Translations under genes and position numbers: made by a program
Part shown: piece after piece, positions 1 to 5,650 of the stretch
Layout of the letters: every line of letters begins with the position of its first letter
Numbering within the stretch: the first letter of the stretch is position 1
Notes under the pieces: model-generated
What the model saw: only the letters and a program-made list of their open reading frames with translations
What the model was told of the DNA's origin: nothing
Databases searched by the model: none
DNA from: Bacteroidales bacterium
GTDB taxonomy: Bacteria > Bacteroidota > Bacteroidia > Bacteroidales > UBA4181
Length of the DNA: 5,654 nucleotides
Assembly: GCA_031260845.1 (NCBI GenBank)
Contig: JAISKR010000286.1
Span: 1-5,654 of the forward strand
Direction of reading: 5' to 3'

Positions 1-1314
1 TTCAGTCGTATTTGGAAGATTGCCTATCCGATTGTCATCGGGAACATAGCGCAAAACCTGCTAAGCATCACCGACACCGCTTTCATCGGGCGGTTAGACG
101 CCGTTTCGCTGGGGGCGGCGGCATTGGGCAGCGTACTGTACCTGTCCGTCATGATGCTGGGCTTTGGTTTCAGCGTCGGCATTCAGGTCATCGTAGCGCG
201 TCGCCACGCCGAAGGGCGCAGCGAGGCGATTGGCGGGGTGGTGCATCATTCGCTGCTCTTCCTGATACCGTTTGCCCTGCTGCTACTCGTTTTGCTGCGC
301 TATACCGGCAGAGATATCCTGTCGCTGCTGATACAGTCGCCCGATGTGCAGGAAGCAACCGCCTCTTTCGTTGATGTGCGTATGTGGGGCATCTTGTTTG
401 GCTTTGTGGCGTATGTGTTTCAGGCGTTCCTTGTGGGAATTGCCCGCACCAAGGTTATTTCATACGTCACCATTCTGATGGTGGCTGTCAACGTGGTGTT
501 TGACTGGCTGCTCATTTTCGGACACGGCGGTTTTGCGGCTATGGGCGTCAGTGGCGCCGCTGCCGGCAGTGTTATTGCCGAATTGGTCGCTGTGGGTGTG
601 TATGCGGTCTATATTTATCGCGAAAAATCGTTCGGGGTGTACCGTATCTTTGGCAAAATCAGGTATTCCATGAAGGATATGCTGCATTTGGTAAAAATAT
701 CCGTTCCTGCGTCCCTGCAAAACTTCCTTTCGCTGGCGTCATGGTTCATCTTTTTTGTGATGGTGGAAAAAATCAGCGAGGACGCGCTGGCAGTGTCCAA
801 TATCGGACGAAGCCTGTACATGATTTTCCTGTTGCCCTTGTGGGGCTTTTCCGCAGCGGTCAACTCATTGGTGAGTTACAGCATCGGGCGTCGCAAACCA
901 TTGTTGATTTATCCGGTGATGACTAAGGTGATGGCGCTCTCTACCGTTGCCACGCTCATCCTCGCACTACTGACGTTCCTGTTTTCAGGCTTCGTCACGT
1001 CCATTTATACCAACATTCCGGCATTGGCTGAGGCAACAGTGGGCATCATGCCGTCTATGTGCGTGTCGGCAGTGTTTTTCGGCTTGGGGTTCGTGTGTTT
1101 CAACGCTGTGTCGGGCACAGGCAACACGCATATAACGCTGGCTATTGAAATCATTGCCACCTGCCTGTATCTTGTCGTCACCATCATGGCAGTAGAGGTC
1201 TGGAATTGGGGCATAGCGTATGTGTGGTTAGTCGATGGCATCTACGGCATTTTCATGATGCTCGCCGCCTTGGCATATCTGAAAACCGGAAAATGGAAAA
1301 AACGGAAAGTGTAA
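1..1314 (+). CDS. MATE family efflux transporter, 5' end cut by window
   Basis: Inner-membrane antiporter of the MATE (multidrug and toxic compound extrusion) family, which exports cationic drugs or metabolites using a Na+ or H+ gradient. The frame is open from base 1 to the TAA at 1312-1314 (437 residues). MATE proteins are usually about 440-460 residues, so only a few N-terminal residues are missing; no start is visible, and the TTG at 124 is internal. Residues 25-43 (DTAFIGRLDAVSLGAAALG) are a typical MATE first-helix/loop signature, followed by GIQVIVARRHAEGR (60-73). Hydrophobic segments lie near 43-62, 80-99, 127-146, 153-173, 183-205, 240-255, 270-292, 305-328, 350-371, 378-397 and 402-424. 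The second half begins with KISVPASLQNF (232-242), mirroring the first as expected from the family's internal duplication, and the tail is basic (KWKKRKV). The gene converges on leuB with a 12-bp gap. The substrate and coupling ion cannot be told from sequence. Confidence 0.93.
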   Translation, partial: FSRIWKIAYPIVIGNIAQNLLSITDTAFIGRLDAVSLGAAALGSVLYLSVMMLGFGFSVGIQVIVARRHAEGRSEAIGGVVHHSLLFLIPFALLLLVLLRYTGRDILSLLIQSPDVQEATASFVDVRMWGILFGFVAYVFQAFLVGIARTKVISYVTILMVAVNVVFDWLLIFGHGGFAAMGVSGAAAGSVIAELVAVGVYAVYIYREKSFGVYRIFGKIRYSMKDMLHLVKISVPASLQNFLSLASWFIFFVMVEKISEDALAVSNIGRSLYMIFLLPLWGFSAAVNSLVSYSIGRRKPLLIYPVMTKVMALSTVATLILALLTFLFSGFVTSIYTNIPALAEATVGIMPSMCVSAVFFGLGFVCFNAVSGTGNTHITLAIEIIATCLYLVVTIMAVEVWNWGIAYVWLVDGIYGIFMMLAALAYLKTGKWKKRKV

Positions 1315-1326
1315 TTAATTTATCCC

Positions 1327-2391
1327 CTACTCTATCGTTTTTGCTATCCAGTCGCCCACTTCGGATGTGCTGTGAGCCTTTCCTCCGACGGCGATATCGG
1401 TGGTCACTATGCCTTGTTCGATGGATTGTTCGCAGGCTTTGCGGATAATTTCTCCCGCATGAGGTATATTGAGCGCATATTCGAACATCAGTGCAGCGGA
1501 AAGGATGGTTCCCAAAGGATTAGCAATATTTTTACCTGCCGCTTGCGGGTACGAACCGTGAATAGGCTCAAACACGGAAGTGTATATCCCTACGGACGCA
1601 GAAGGCAGCAAACCGAGCGAACCGGTAATCACACTCGCCTCGTCGGTGAGAATGTCGCCAAACATATTTTCGGTGACAATCACATCAAATTTTTGGGGCC
1701 AGGTGACTAATTGCATGGCGGCATTGTCCACAAACATAAACTCCAATTCCACATCGGGATATTCGCTGTGCAGTTGCTGTATGGTTTCGCGCCACAGCCG
1801 CGAGGTAGCAAGGATATTGGCTTTGTCCACCGCAGCAAGTTTTTTGCGGCGTTTGCGGGCATATTCAAAAGCCAATCGCCCGATGCGCTCCACTTCGTAA
1901 CGCTGATAGGTGCAGGTGTCGAAAGCCGTATTGCCGTCTTCGCTGCGTCCGCGCGGCTCGCCGAAATAAATTCCGCCGGTGAGTTCGCGCAACACCATCA
2001 AATCAACGCCTTCTATCAACTCCGTTTTGAGCGGCGACTTGTTAATCAAGGATTTGAACGCCGTGATGGGGCGAATATTGGCATACAAGCCCAATTTCTT
2101 ACGCATGGCAAGTAAACCCTGTTCGGGGCGCACCTTGGCGGAAGGGTTGTTGTCGTATTTCGGGTCGCCGATAGCGCCGAAAAGCACTGCATCCGAGTGC
2201 ATACATATTTCGTGCGTGGCGTCGGGATAAGGATTGCCCGCTTCATCAATAGCCACAGCACCCACCAATGCAGGCGTATATTCAAAATGCAGGTCATATT
2301 TCCGCTCGATGGCTTTCACCACTTTCAACGCCTGCTCTACTACTTCGGGACCGATGCCGTCCCCCGCCAATACCGCTATTCTCTTGTTCAT
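1327..2391 (-). CDS. leuB: 3-isopropylmalate dehydrogenase (leucine biosynthesis)
   Basis: Cytoplasmic, NAD- and Mg/Mn-dependent enzyme that oxidises and decarboxylates 3-isopropylmalate to 2-oxoisocaproate, the third step of leucine synthesis. The 354 residues are the normal length. Visible family features: N-terminal IAVLAGDGIGPEV (5-17); substrate-binding arginines R97, R107 (YANIRP) and R135 (LRELTGGIYFG, with Y142); K190 in AAVDKAN; metal-binding aspartates D223 (FVDNAAM), D246 and D250 (MFGDILTDEAS); and the NAD-binding stretch EPIHGSYPQAAGKNIANP (275-292). The IYFG and substrate-arginine context favours LeuB over isocitrate or tartrate dehydrogenase. The ATG at 2389-2391 gives the standard MNKRIAVLAGDGIGPE start, and the stop is TAG. 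It has its own promoter just upstream. No other leu gene is in the window: the upstream neighbour is a toxin-antitoxin pair, so this copy stands apart from leuA/leuC/leuD on that side. Confidence 0.97.
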   Translation of the reverse strand: MNKRIAVLAGDGIGPEVVEQALKVVKAIERKYDLHFEYTPALVGAVAIDEAGNPYPDATHEICMHSDAVLFGAIGDPKYDNNPSAKVRPEQGLLAMRKKLGLYANIRPITAFKSLINKSPLKTELIEGVDLMVLRELTGGIYFGEPRGRSEDGNTAFDTCTYQRYEVERIGRLAFEYARKRRKKLAAVDKANILATSRLWRETIQQLHSEYPDVELEFMFVDNAAMQLVTWPQKFDVIVTENMFGDILTDEASVITGSLGLLPSASVGIYTSVFEPIHGSYPQAAGKNIANPLGTILSAALMFEYALNIPHAGEIIRKACEQSIEQGIVTTDIAVGGKAHSTSEVGDWIAKTIE

Positions 2392-2422
2392 TTGCGATGG
2401 TTCTTATTAAAATTTGACGCGC

Positions 2423-2453
2423 CAAAGGTAGAGTTATTTTTTAAAAAGGCAAT
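2423..2453 (-). promoter_or_regulatory. leuB promoter, Bacteroidetes type
   Basis: On the minus strand TACCTTTG (2430 to 2423) exactly fits the Bacteroidetes -7 element TAnnTTTG, and ATTG (2453 to 2450) lies 19 nt upstream as a near-match to the -33 TTTG/TTG element. The predicted start is near 2417, giving a leader of about 26 nt with no Shine-Dalgarno sequence. The promoter lies wholly between higA and leuB, so leuB need not depend on read-through from higBA. Confidence 0.75.
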
Positions 2454-2463
2454 AACTAATTTC

Positions 2464-2829
2464 TTATACCCCAAGAACAACCTCGGCGTCAATTTTCAAT
2501 TTGCGGCTTAAATTTCGCGCAACAGGTAAAGTCGGTTCGCTTTTTCCGGTTAGGTATTCACTTACTCGAGAAGGACTTACTCCCAATATTTCAGCTAAAT
2601 CCTTTTGTGTAATATTCATTTCGAACATCCTTAGTTTCATGGTTTCAGTCAAGGACGGATTTCCAACAGGGTATAGTTCCGTGTCGTATTCTTCAACCAA
2701 ATCCGAGAGAAGAACAAGTTCAATCATATTCTTATCGCTTGCAAGAGTGTTTTCTCCTACAATGGATAAAAGTTCTTCAATTCTGCTCATTGTTGCACTG
2801 TACTCTAATTCTGTTTTAATTTTTGCCAT
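2464..2829 (-). CDS. higA: HigA-type antitoxin, helix-turn-helix protein
   Basis: Antitoxin and transcriptional autorepressor of a type II toxin-antitoxin pair; in this family it binds and neutralises HigB and represses the operon. The 121-residue protein has an N-terminal, mostly acidic helical region (about 1-58) likely to contact the toxin, then an XRE/Cro-type helix-turn-helix at about 62-116. TQKDLAEILGVSPSRVSEYL (74-93) holds helix 2, the turn and the recognition helix, followed by TGKSEPTLPVARNLSRKLKI. This domain order fits E. coli-type HigA. The ATG follows the higB stop by 5 bp, so the genes are probably translationally coupled; the leader is A/T-rich with no Shine-Dalgarno sequence. 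Sampled 60-nt stretches of the module are about 30-32% G+C, against about 48-53% in the MATE and ahpF genes, suggesting acquisition by transfer. Confidence 0.88.
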   Translation of the reverse strand: MAKIKTELEYSATMSRIEELLSIVGENTLASDKNMIELVLLSDLVEEYDTELYPVGNPSLTETMKLRMFEMNITQKDLAEILGVSPSRVSEYLTGKSEPTLPVARNLSRKLKIDAEVVLGV

Positions 2830-2834
2830 GATTT

Positions 2835-3128
2835 TTATATTTTTGAACAGTCTATTTTATCGTATTCTTCATGTGTCCCGATAAATCGGATATAAACACG
2901 TTTAATTTGAAATAATATCATTGCAACCAGTCGATACTCGTTTCCTTTGATATTGAAAATATATCGTTGATTACCTGCATAATCGACACTGTTGAATGTG
3001 TTTTTTACGTCTGCAAAATTTCCCCATTCTGACTTTTTCGTCTTCAAATACCATTCTTCTAACGGTATTTTTGCATTGGGGTGGTCTTCGTAAAATTCAG
3101 CAATTTTGCGATGTGCGATAATCCTCAT
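2835..3128 (-). CDS. higB: HigB-type toxin, mRNA interferase
   Basis: Toxin of a type II pair, resembling the E. coli HigB family (Pfam HigB_toxin), whose members cleave mRNA, typically on translating ribosomes, when the antitoxin is lost. The 97-residue length is normal. Recognisable family blocks: VKNTFNSVDY (41-50), the core strand region RYIFNIKGNEYRLVAMI (55-71), and VYIRFIGTHEEYDKID (78-93), where the T-H-x-E-Y-D motif and basic residues such as R66 and R81 are the likely active-site elements (inferred from conservation). The start is ATG at 3126-3128, just downstream of a good promoter. Toxin-before-antitoxin order is the usual higBA arrangement, and higA follows after 5 bp. The protein looks intact, with no frameshift or premature stop. 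A diverged RelE-superfamily toxin is the main alternative, but the blocks fit HigB better. Confidence 0.88.
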   Translation of the reverse strand: MRIIAHRKIAEFYEDHPNAKIPLEEWYLKTKKSEWGNFADVKNTFNSVDYAGNQRYIFNIKGNEYRLVAMILFQIKRVYIRFIGTHEEYDKIDCSKI

Positions 3129-3131
3129 CTG

Positions 3132-3199
3132 ATTTTATTTTGGTGCAAAGGTACTACTTTGTTTTGAAAATCAAAATAAAATTCCAAAAAATAAAATTC
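3132..3199. repeat. Repeats flanking the higBA promoter, candidate HigA operators
   Basis: A perfect 11-bp inverted repeat has arms ATTTTATTTTG at 3132-3142 and CAAAATAAAAT at 3172-3182, 29 nt apart. The right arm covers the -33 element and the left arm lies between the -7 element and the higB start. A third copy follows in direct orientation: AAAATAAAATTC occurs at 3173-3184 and 3188-3199, a 15-bp shift. HigA-family antitoxins repress their own promoter, so these are candidate binding sites. The A/T-only character makes chance similarity possible. Confidence 0.5.
3146..3175 (-). promoter_or_regulatory. higBA promoter, Bacteroidetes type
   Basis: The minus strand carries TTTG (3175 to 3172), an 18-nt spacer and TACCTTTG (3153 to 3146), a full match to the Bacteroidetes -33/-7 consensus. 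The predicted start is near 3140, leaving a short leader of about 12 nt before the higB ATG. The element is embedded in the AAAATAAAAT repeats described separately. Confidence 0.78.
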
Positions 3200-3221
3200 T
3201 TCTCTGTGGTAACTATGCAAG

Positions 3222-3246
3222 TCGGCGGCATTTGCAATACCGCCGA
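3222..3246. other. G+C-rich hairpin between higB and ahpF, possible terminator
   Basis: TCGGCGG (3222-3228) and CCGCCGA (3240-3246) form a perfect 7-bp stem around an 11-nt loop, inside an otherwise A/T-rich spacer. It lies 38 bp past the ahpF stop and upstream of the higBA promoter, the right place to end the ahpCF transcript. On the minus strand no T-run follows directly; T-rich sequence starts about 20 nt later. It is therefore not a textbook intrinsic terminator and may be an mRNA 3'-end stabiliser instead. Confidence 0.4.
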
Positions 3247-3284
3247 ACAGCCATCCATCTTGTAAATCTTGACAAAATCATGGT

Positions 3285-4832
3285 TCAGACTTTTCTCATT
3301 CCGTCTTCAAATGACGTCAGCGCTGCCTTTGCTCCTTCGCCCATAGCGATGATGATTTGCTTGTAGGGTACGGTGGTAACGTCGCCTGCGGCATAGACGC
3401 CGGGTGCGTTGGTGCGGCAGTGGGCGTCGATGGCTATTTCGCCGCGTTCGTTGGTGGTCACAATGTGCTTCACCACGCTGCTGTTAGCTGACAAGCCTAT
3501 TTGCACGAACACTGCGTCCAAATCTATCACACGCTCCTCGCCTGTGATGCGGTCTTTCACGCGAATGCCGGTCATTTTCTCCCAGTTGCCGATGACTTCC
3601 GTCGTTTGCGACGAGAGGAAAATCTCCACATTGGCGAGACTGCGCACTTTATCCAACAAAACCTTGTCGGCTTTCAGCGTGTCGGCGAACTCAAAAACGG
3701 TCACTTTCGAGCAAATGCCCGCCAAGTCGATGGCTGCCTCGATGCCCGAATTGCCGCCGCCAACGACGGCTACGTGTTTGCTTTTGTAGAACGGACCGTC
3801 GCAGTGCGGACAGTAAGCCACGCCACGCCCGACATATTCCGTCTCGCCGGGCACGTTCAACTGTCGCCATTTAGCGCCGGTGGCGATAATCAGCGAAGGC
3901 GCCTGATAGCGTTCGCCGCCATTGGTGGACACCACGTATTCGGCGCCCGTCTGCGCCACGTTTTCCACGTTGCGATGCTCCCAAATATCCACCGCGTAGT
4001 GTCCGAGATGGTTTTTCAGGTCAGCCGCCAACGCATCGCCGGTGGTTTGCGGCACGGAAATCAGGTTTTCGATGCCCACGGTTTCCTTCACCTGTCCGCC
4101 GATGCGCTCGGCAAGCATCGCCACTTTCAAACCCTTTCGGGCGGAATAGATGGCGGCGGCGCTTCCGGCAGGACCGCCTCCGACCACTATCACGTCGTAA
4201 GGCTTGACGGTGCAATCGGTGACGACGGCGGTGGTGCTGTAACGTGCTTCGAGTTTGCCGAGCAACTCGCCGAAATCGGATTTGCCGAAATGCAGCAATT
4301 CGTCGTCGGCATATACCACCGGCACCGCCTTTATTTTCAAGGCGTCCACCTCTTCGGGATACAAACCGCCGTCCACCATCTCGTGGCTGATGCCCGGATT
4401 GAGCACCGCCATCAGGTTGAGCGCCTGCACCACGTCGGGACAGTTGGTGCAAGTGAGCGATACGTATGTTTTCAGGCGGATGGGCGTCTTCAAAGCCTGC
4501 ACCCGCTTGCAGATTGCCTCGTCGGGAATGTTTTTTCCCTGTCCGTCGGCGTTGAGAATCGCCAGCAGAAACGACGAAAACTCATGTCCGTTGGGAATCC
4601 CGCGAAAGTGAACGCCTGTTTCCTTACCGTCTTTCAATACGGAAAACGCCAACTCGTTGCCGCTTTGAACGTGGTAGGTGATATGCTCCGACACGGATGC
4701 GATATCGCCCAGCAGTTCAATCATTTCCTCCTTGTTTTCGTGCTGCGGCGGCGCAGTCACATTCAACACATATTTCGCCTGCAATGGTGCAAATATGCTT
4801 CGTATTTGTTCTTTTAATGAAGTGTCTAACAT
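3285..4832 (-). CDS. ahpF: Alkyl hydroperoxide reductase subunit F (NADH-peroxiredoxin reductase)
   Basis: Cytoplasmic FAD flavoprotein that passes electrons from NADH through two disulfide centres to AhpC. At 515 residues it is close to E. coli AhpF (521). The N-terminal double-thioredoxin-like domain (about 1-200) carries the CTNC centre at C128/C131 followed by PDVVQALNLM. A linker leads to the thioredoxin-reductase-like part, with FAD motif VVGGGPAGSAAA (216-227), redox centre CPHC (C341/C344, then DGP), NAD(P)H motif VVGGGNSGIEAAIDLAG (356-372) and the C-terminal FAD motif VYAAGDVTTVPYKQ (479-492). The N-terminal redox domain separates it from plain TrxB. The MLDT start matches the family. 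It lies 99 nt downstream of ahpC on the same strand, and no -7 element was seen in the spacer, so it is probably co-transcribed from the ahpC promoter. Confidence 0.97.
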   Translation of the reverse strand: MLDTSLKEQIRSIFAPLQAKYVLNVTAPPQHENKEEMIELLGDIASVSEHITYHVQSGNELAFSVLKDGKETGVHFRGIPNGHEFSSFLLAILNADGQGKNIPDEAICKRVQALKTPIRLKTYVSLTCTNCPDVVQALNLMAVLNPGISHEMVDGGLYPEEVDALKIKAVPVVYADDELLHFGKSDFGELLGKLEARYSTTAVVTDCTVKPYDVIVVGGGPAGSAAAIYSARKGLKVAMLAERIGGQVKETVGIENLISVPQTTGDALAADLKNHLGHYAVDIWEHRNVENVAQTGAEYVVSTNGGERYQAPSLIIATGAKWRQLNVPGETEYVGRGVAYCPHCDGPFYKSKHVAVVGGGNSGIEAAIDLAGICSKVTVFEFADTLKADKVLLDKVRSLANVEIFLSSQTTEVIGNWEKMTGIRVKDRITGEERVIDLDAVFVQIGLSANSSVVKHIVTTNERGEIAIDAHCRTNAPGVYAAGDVTTVPYKQIIIAMGEGAKAALTSFEDGMRKV

Positions 4833-4836
4833 GATT

Positions 4837-4930
4837 TTAATTATTAATTATTAATTATTAATTGTTAATGGTTAATGATGAATGGGCGTCTTTCGTAATT
4901 AACCATTTATCATTAACCATTTATCATTGA
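4837..4930. repeat. Heptanucleotide inverted-repeat array filling the ahpC-ahpF spacer
   Basis: Seven contiguous 7-nt units run along the plus strand at 4837-4885: TTAATTA three times, then TTAATTG, TTAATGG, TTAATGA and TGAATGG. After a 10-nt non-repeat core (4886-4895), five units of the same family run in the opposite direction at 4896-4930; read on the minus strand they are TCAATGA, TAAATGG, TTAATGA, TAAATGG and TTAATTA. The right half includes a perfect 14-bp tandem duplication (AACCATTTATCATT, 4901-4914 and 4915-4928). Facing units pair as a 19-bp stem (4867-4885 with 4903-4921), with one imperfect pair (4880/4908) and a 17-nt loop. The array starts 4 nt before the ahpF ATG and ends 1 nt after the ahpC stop. 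Confidence 0.85.
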
Positions 4931-4931
4931 T

Positions 4932-5498
4932 TTAGATTTTCCCTACTAAATCGATACTCGGTTTCAGGGTGGCATCGCCTTTTTTCCATTTTGCGGGGCA
5001 TACCTCGTTGGGGTGTGCGGCTACAAACTGCGCTGCTTCCACCTTGCGTACCAGTTCTTCGGCATTTCGACCGATGCCGTTGTCGTGTATCTCGGCGATT
5101 TTAACCTGACCTTCGGGATTTACCACAAAGGTGCCGCGATAGTTCAGTCCATCCTCTTCGATATACGTACCAAACCCGCGTCCTATCACGCCTGTGGGGT
5201 CAGCCAGCATCGGATACTTGATTTTGCGGATGGTTTCCGAAGCGTCGTGCCATGCCTTGTGGACAAAGTGCGTGTCGGCGCTCACGGAATAGATTTCTAC
5301 GCCCATTTCCTGAAATTTGGCGTATTTATCAGCCATGTCTTCCAGTTCGGTGGGACACACAAAGGTGAAATCGGCGGGATAGAAGAAGAAAATCGCCCAT
5401 TTCCCTTTTACGTCGTTACTACTTACAGTTTTGAAACTGCCGTTTTGATAAGCCTGTACTTTAAATTCAGGCACCTGAGAATTAATTATCGTTTGCAT
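4932..5498 (-). CDS. ahpC: Alkyl hydroperoxide reductase subunit C, 2-Cys peroxiredoxin
   Basis: Cytoplasmic typical 2-Cys peroxiredoxin (AhpC/Prx1 class) that reduces H2O2, organic hydroperoxides and peroxynitrite and is recycled by AhpF. The 188 residues match the usual length (E. coli 187). Seen: FFFYPADFTFVCPTE (37-51) with peroxidatic C48 and active-site P41 and T45; DTHFVHKAWH (75-84); the conserved arginine R121 (NYRGTFVV); EEL-RKVEAAQFVA (147-160); and resolving C167 in HPNEVCPAKW. The C-terminus SIDLVGKI is the characteristic AhpC ending and the likely AhpF-interacting tail. No eukaryote-type C-terminal extension is present, so it is probably of the peroxide-robust bacterial kind (inference). 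The ATG at 5496-5498 gives the family's standard start, with an A/T-rich leader and no Shine-Dalgarno sequence. It is the first gene of an ahpC-ahpF operon, behind a promoter and an OxyR-like site. Confidence 0.98.
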   Translation of the reverse strand: MQTIINSQVPEFKVQAYQNGSFKTVSSNDVKGKWAIFFFYPADFTFVCPTELEDMADKYAKFQEMGVEIYSVSADTHFVHKAWHDASETIRKIKYPMLADPTGVIGRGFGTYIEEDGLNYRGTFVVNPEGQVKIAEIHDNGIGRNAEELVRKVEAAQFVAAHPNEVCPAKWKKGDATLKPSIDLVGKI

Positions 5499-5545
5499 TT
5501 TTACAAATTTTAAATTATTACTAAATGTGTTTTAAAAAACTTTTG

Positions 5546-5577
5546 CAAAGATACAGGGCGTTTTTTGATAAGTCAAA
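5546..5577 (-). promoter_or_regulatory. ahpCF promoter, Bacteroidetes type
   Basis: The minus strand shows TTTG (5577 to 5574), a 20-nt spacer and TATCTTTG (5553 to 5546), a full consensus match. The predicted start is near 5540, giving a leader of about 42 nt that is nearly all A and T. The -33 element also lies in a short dyad, TTTGA-TAAG-TCAAA (5564-5577). Confidence 0.78.
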
Positions 5578-5597
5578 CTGATAATATTTATGGGGAT

Positions 5598-5612
5598 ATA
5601 GATTTTATCTAT
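5598..5612. promoter_or_regulatory. OxyR-like half-operator upstream of ahpC
   Basis: The 15-mer ATAGATTTTATCTAT matches every fixed base of the E. coli OxyR half-site ATAGnTnnnAnCTAT, with 6-bp palindromic arms (5598-5603 and 5607-5612) around TTT. It also contains the LysR-family T-N11-A pattern (5599 and 5611). Its centre (5605) is about 65 bp upstream of the predicted ahpC start, where LysR-type activators place their recognition site. OxyR controls ahpCF in several Bacteroidales. No second full half-site is seen at the standard 7-nt spacing on either side. Confidence 0.6.
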
Positions 5613-5620
5613 GTGGATTA

Positions 5621-5650
5621 GGTTGTTGCAGATTGTTATACATTGTTATA
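5621..5650. repeat. Three 10-nt direct repeats at the right edge
   Basis: Three consecutive 10-mers share a TTGTT core: GGTTGTTGCA (5621-5630), GATTGTTATA (5631-5640) and CATTGTTATA (5641-5650). The last two are identical over ATTGTTATA. The 10-nt period places the copies on one face of the helix. They lie just beyond the OxyR-like site and may serve ahpC or a gene outside the window. No coding frame was recognised between 5499 and 5654. Confidence 0.5.

Noticed and set aside
1..374. Overlapping plus-strand frame at 12-374
   Set aside because: It is a shifted frame of the MATE gene, whose own frame is open from base 1 with clear family residues.
1297..1342. AAAAACG...CGTTTTT pairing (1298-1304 with 1336-1342) as a two-way terminator between the MATE gene and leuB
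   Set aside because: The stem is only 7 bp, mostly A/T, with a 31-nt loop and no stable inner pairing, and it lies partly in both coding ends.
3501..4817. A 438-codon open frame on the plus strand opposite ahpF
   Set aside because: It lies wholly antisense to a clear, full-length ahpF, shows no recognisable family motif, and has the His/Ala/Gly/Arg-rich composition typical of a frame mirrored from a G+C-richer gene.
4858..4920. A 20-codon minus-strand frame (ATG to TAA) inside the heptad array between ahpC and ahpF
   Set aside because: It consists mostly of repeat units plus the 10-nt core, has no ribosome-binding evidence, and is short enough to occur by chance.
5540..5550. Palindrome CTTTTGCAAAG next to the ahpC -7 element
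   Set aside because: It is only 4-bp arms and arises from the required TTTG/CAAA of the promoter.
5576..5634. A second OxyR half-site at 7-nt spacing on either side of 5598-5612
   Set aside because: Both candidate positions (5576-5590 and 5620-5634) match only about two of ten fixed bases.
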